Of a DNA stretch of 5,498 nucleotides, positions 5,386-5,498 are shown one piece after another. Position 1 is the first letter of the stretch, and the number at the start of each line of letters is the position of its first letter. Made by a program: the position numbers and the translations under genes. Source of the stretch: Clostridiales bacterium (GTDB taxonomy: Bacteria; Bacillota; Clostridia; Oscillospirales; QAMX01); assembly GCA_003149835.1 (NCBI GenBank), contig QAMX01000103.1:1-5498 (forward strand), written 5' to 3'. The notes under the pieces are model-generated. The model saw only the letters and a list, made by a program, of their open reading frames with translations, was not told the origin of the DNA and searched no databases.

Positions 5386-5498
5386 GCAATATCTGTAAAC
5401 TTTTCGCCGCCGAGCAAAAATCGGCGCCGCGCGGCGGCTTCCGCAAAAAGCGTCCGGCGTTTTGGAAAACAATTGTTTCGGTACAGGTATCTATTTCC
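5386..5498. other. Upstream flank without an assigned gene
   Basis: About 110 bp with no recognisable coding sequence. It contains a 12-bp perfect palindrome AAACAATTGTTT (5467-5478) and an interrupted GC-rich inverted repeat, CGCCGCCGA (5405-5413) with CGGCGCCGA on the opposite strand (5421-5429; one mismatch, A/T-rich 7-nt loop). Two minus-strand frames stay open from the window edge to stops at 5358 and 5369, so the tail of a gene entering from the right cannot be excluded, but neither translation is recognisable. Confidence 0.5.

Noticed and set aside
5358..5498. Two minus-strand frames open from the right edge (stops at 5358 and 5369)
   Set aside because: Neither translation is recognisable, one stop lies in the -10 box, and the region carries palindromes. 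Too short to call a partial gene without the flanking sequence.
1..5498. CRISPR arrays, insertion sequences, integrases, toxin-antitoxin or defence genes, tRNA or rRNA
   Set aside because: Scanning both strands showed no regularly spaced direct repeats, transposase-like product, terminal inverted repeats with target duplications, or tRNA-like cloverleaf.

Overview
The window looks like chromosomal DNA from a GC-rich member of the Firmicutes, most likely class Clostridia (Oscillospirales-like gut bacteria are my best guess). The reasons are a lipoprotein signal followed by a Ser/Thr/Pro/Asp-rich tether, strong GGAGG-type ribosome binding sites, near-consensus SigA promoters in AT-rich gaps, and a DUF3842 protein, a family I know from Firmicutes. 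The species call is inference; no rRNA or marker gene is present.

All four genes lie on the minus strand, so the region reads from right to left. (1) 5101-5498 has no recognisable gene. It holds a probable promoter (5357-5385), then a leader of about 250 nt rich in inverted repeats. (2) 3355-5100 encodes a polytopic DUF2079 membrane protein. Its stop codon overlaps by 4 nt the GTG start of (3) a DUF3842 protein (2918-3358), so the two are probably one translationally coupled operon. (4) A second promoter with two consensus hexamers has its -35 box over the DUF3842 stop codon and drives a Gfo/Idh/MocA-family oxidoreductase (1784-2830). An 8-bp dyad sits at its predicted transcription start. 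(5) A strong intrinsic terminator (1673-1719) ends that transcript. (6) A run of ten G (minus strand) and a third promoter, with consensus hexamers and a 17-bp spacer, lead into the lipoprotein solute-binding protein of a carbohydrate-type ABC importer (11-1531). Its permease and ATPase partners would be expected beyond the left edge.

The layout therefore suggests three adjacent transcription units. Uptake lipoprotein plus NAD(P)-dependent oxidoreductase is a common pairing in sugar or polyol use, but here each gene has its own promoter, so a shared pathway is only a hypothesis. The DUF2079/DUF3842 pair is probably unrelated to sugar uptake.

I found no mobile element, CRISPR array, tRNA, rRNA or defence gene, and nothing that amounts to a clearly new multi-gene system. 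The most interesting parts are the structured leader of the DUF2079 operon, the coupled DUF2079-DUF3842 pair, the promoter/dyad at the oxidoreductase gene, and the G10 tract beside the lipoprotein promoter.
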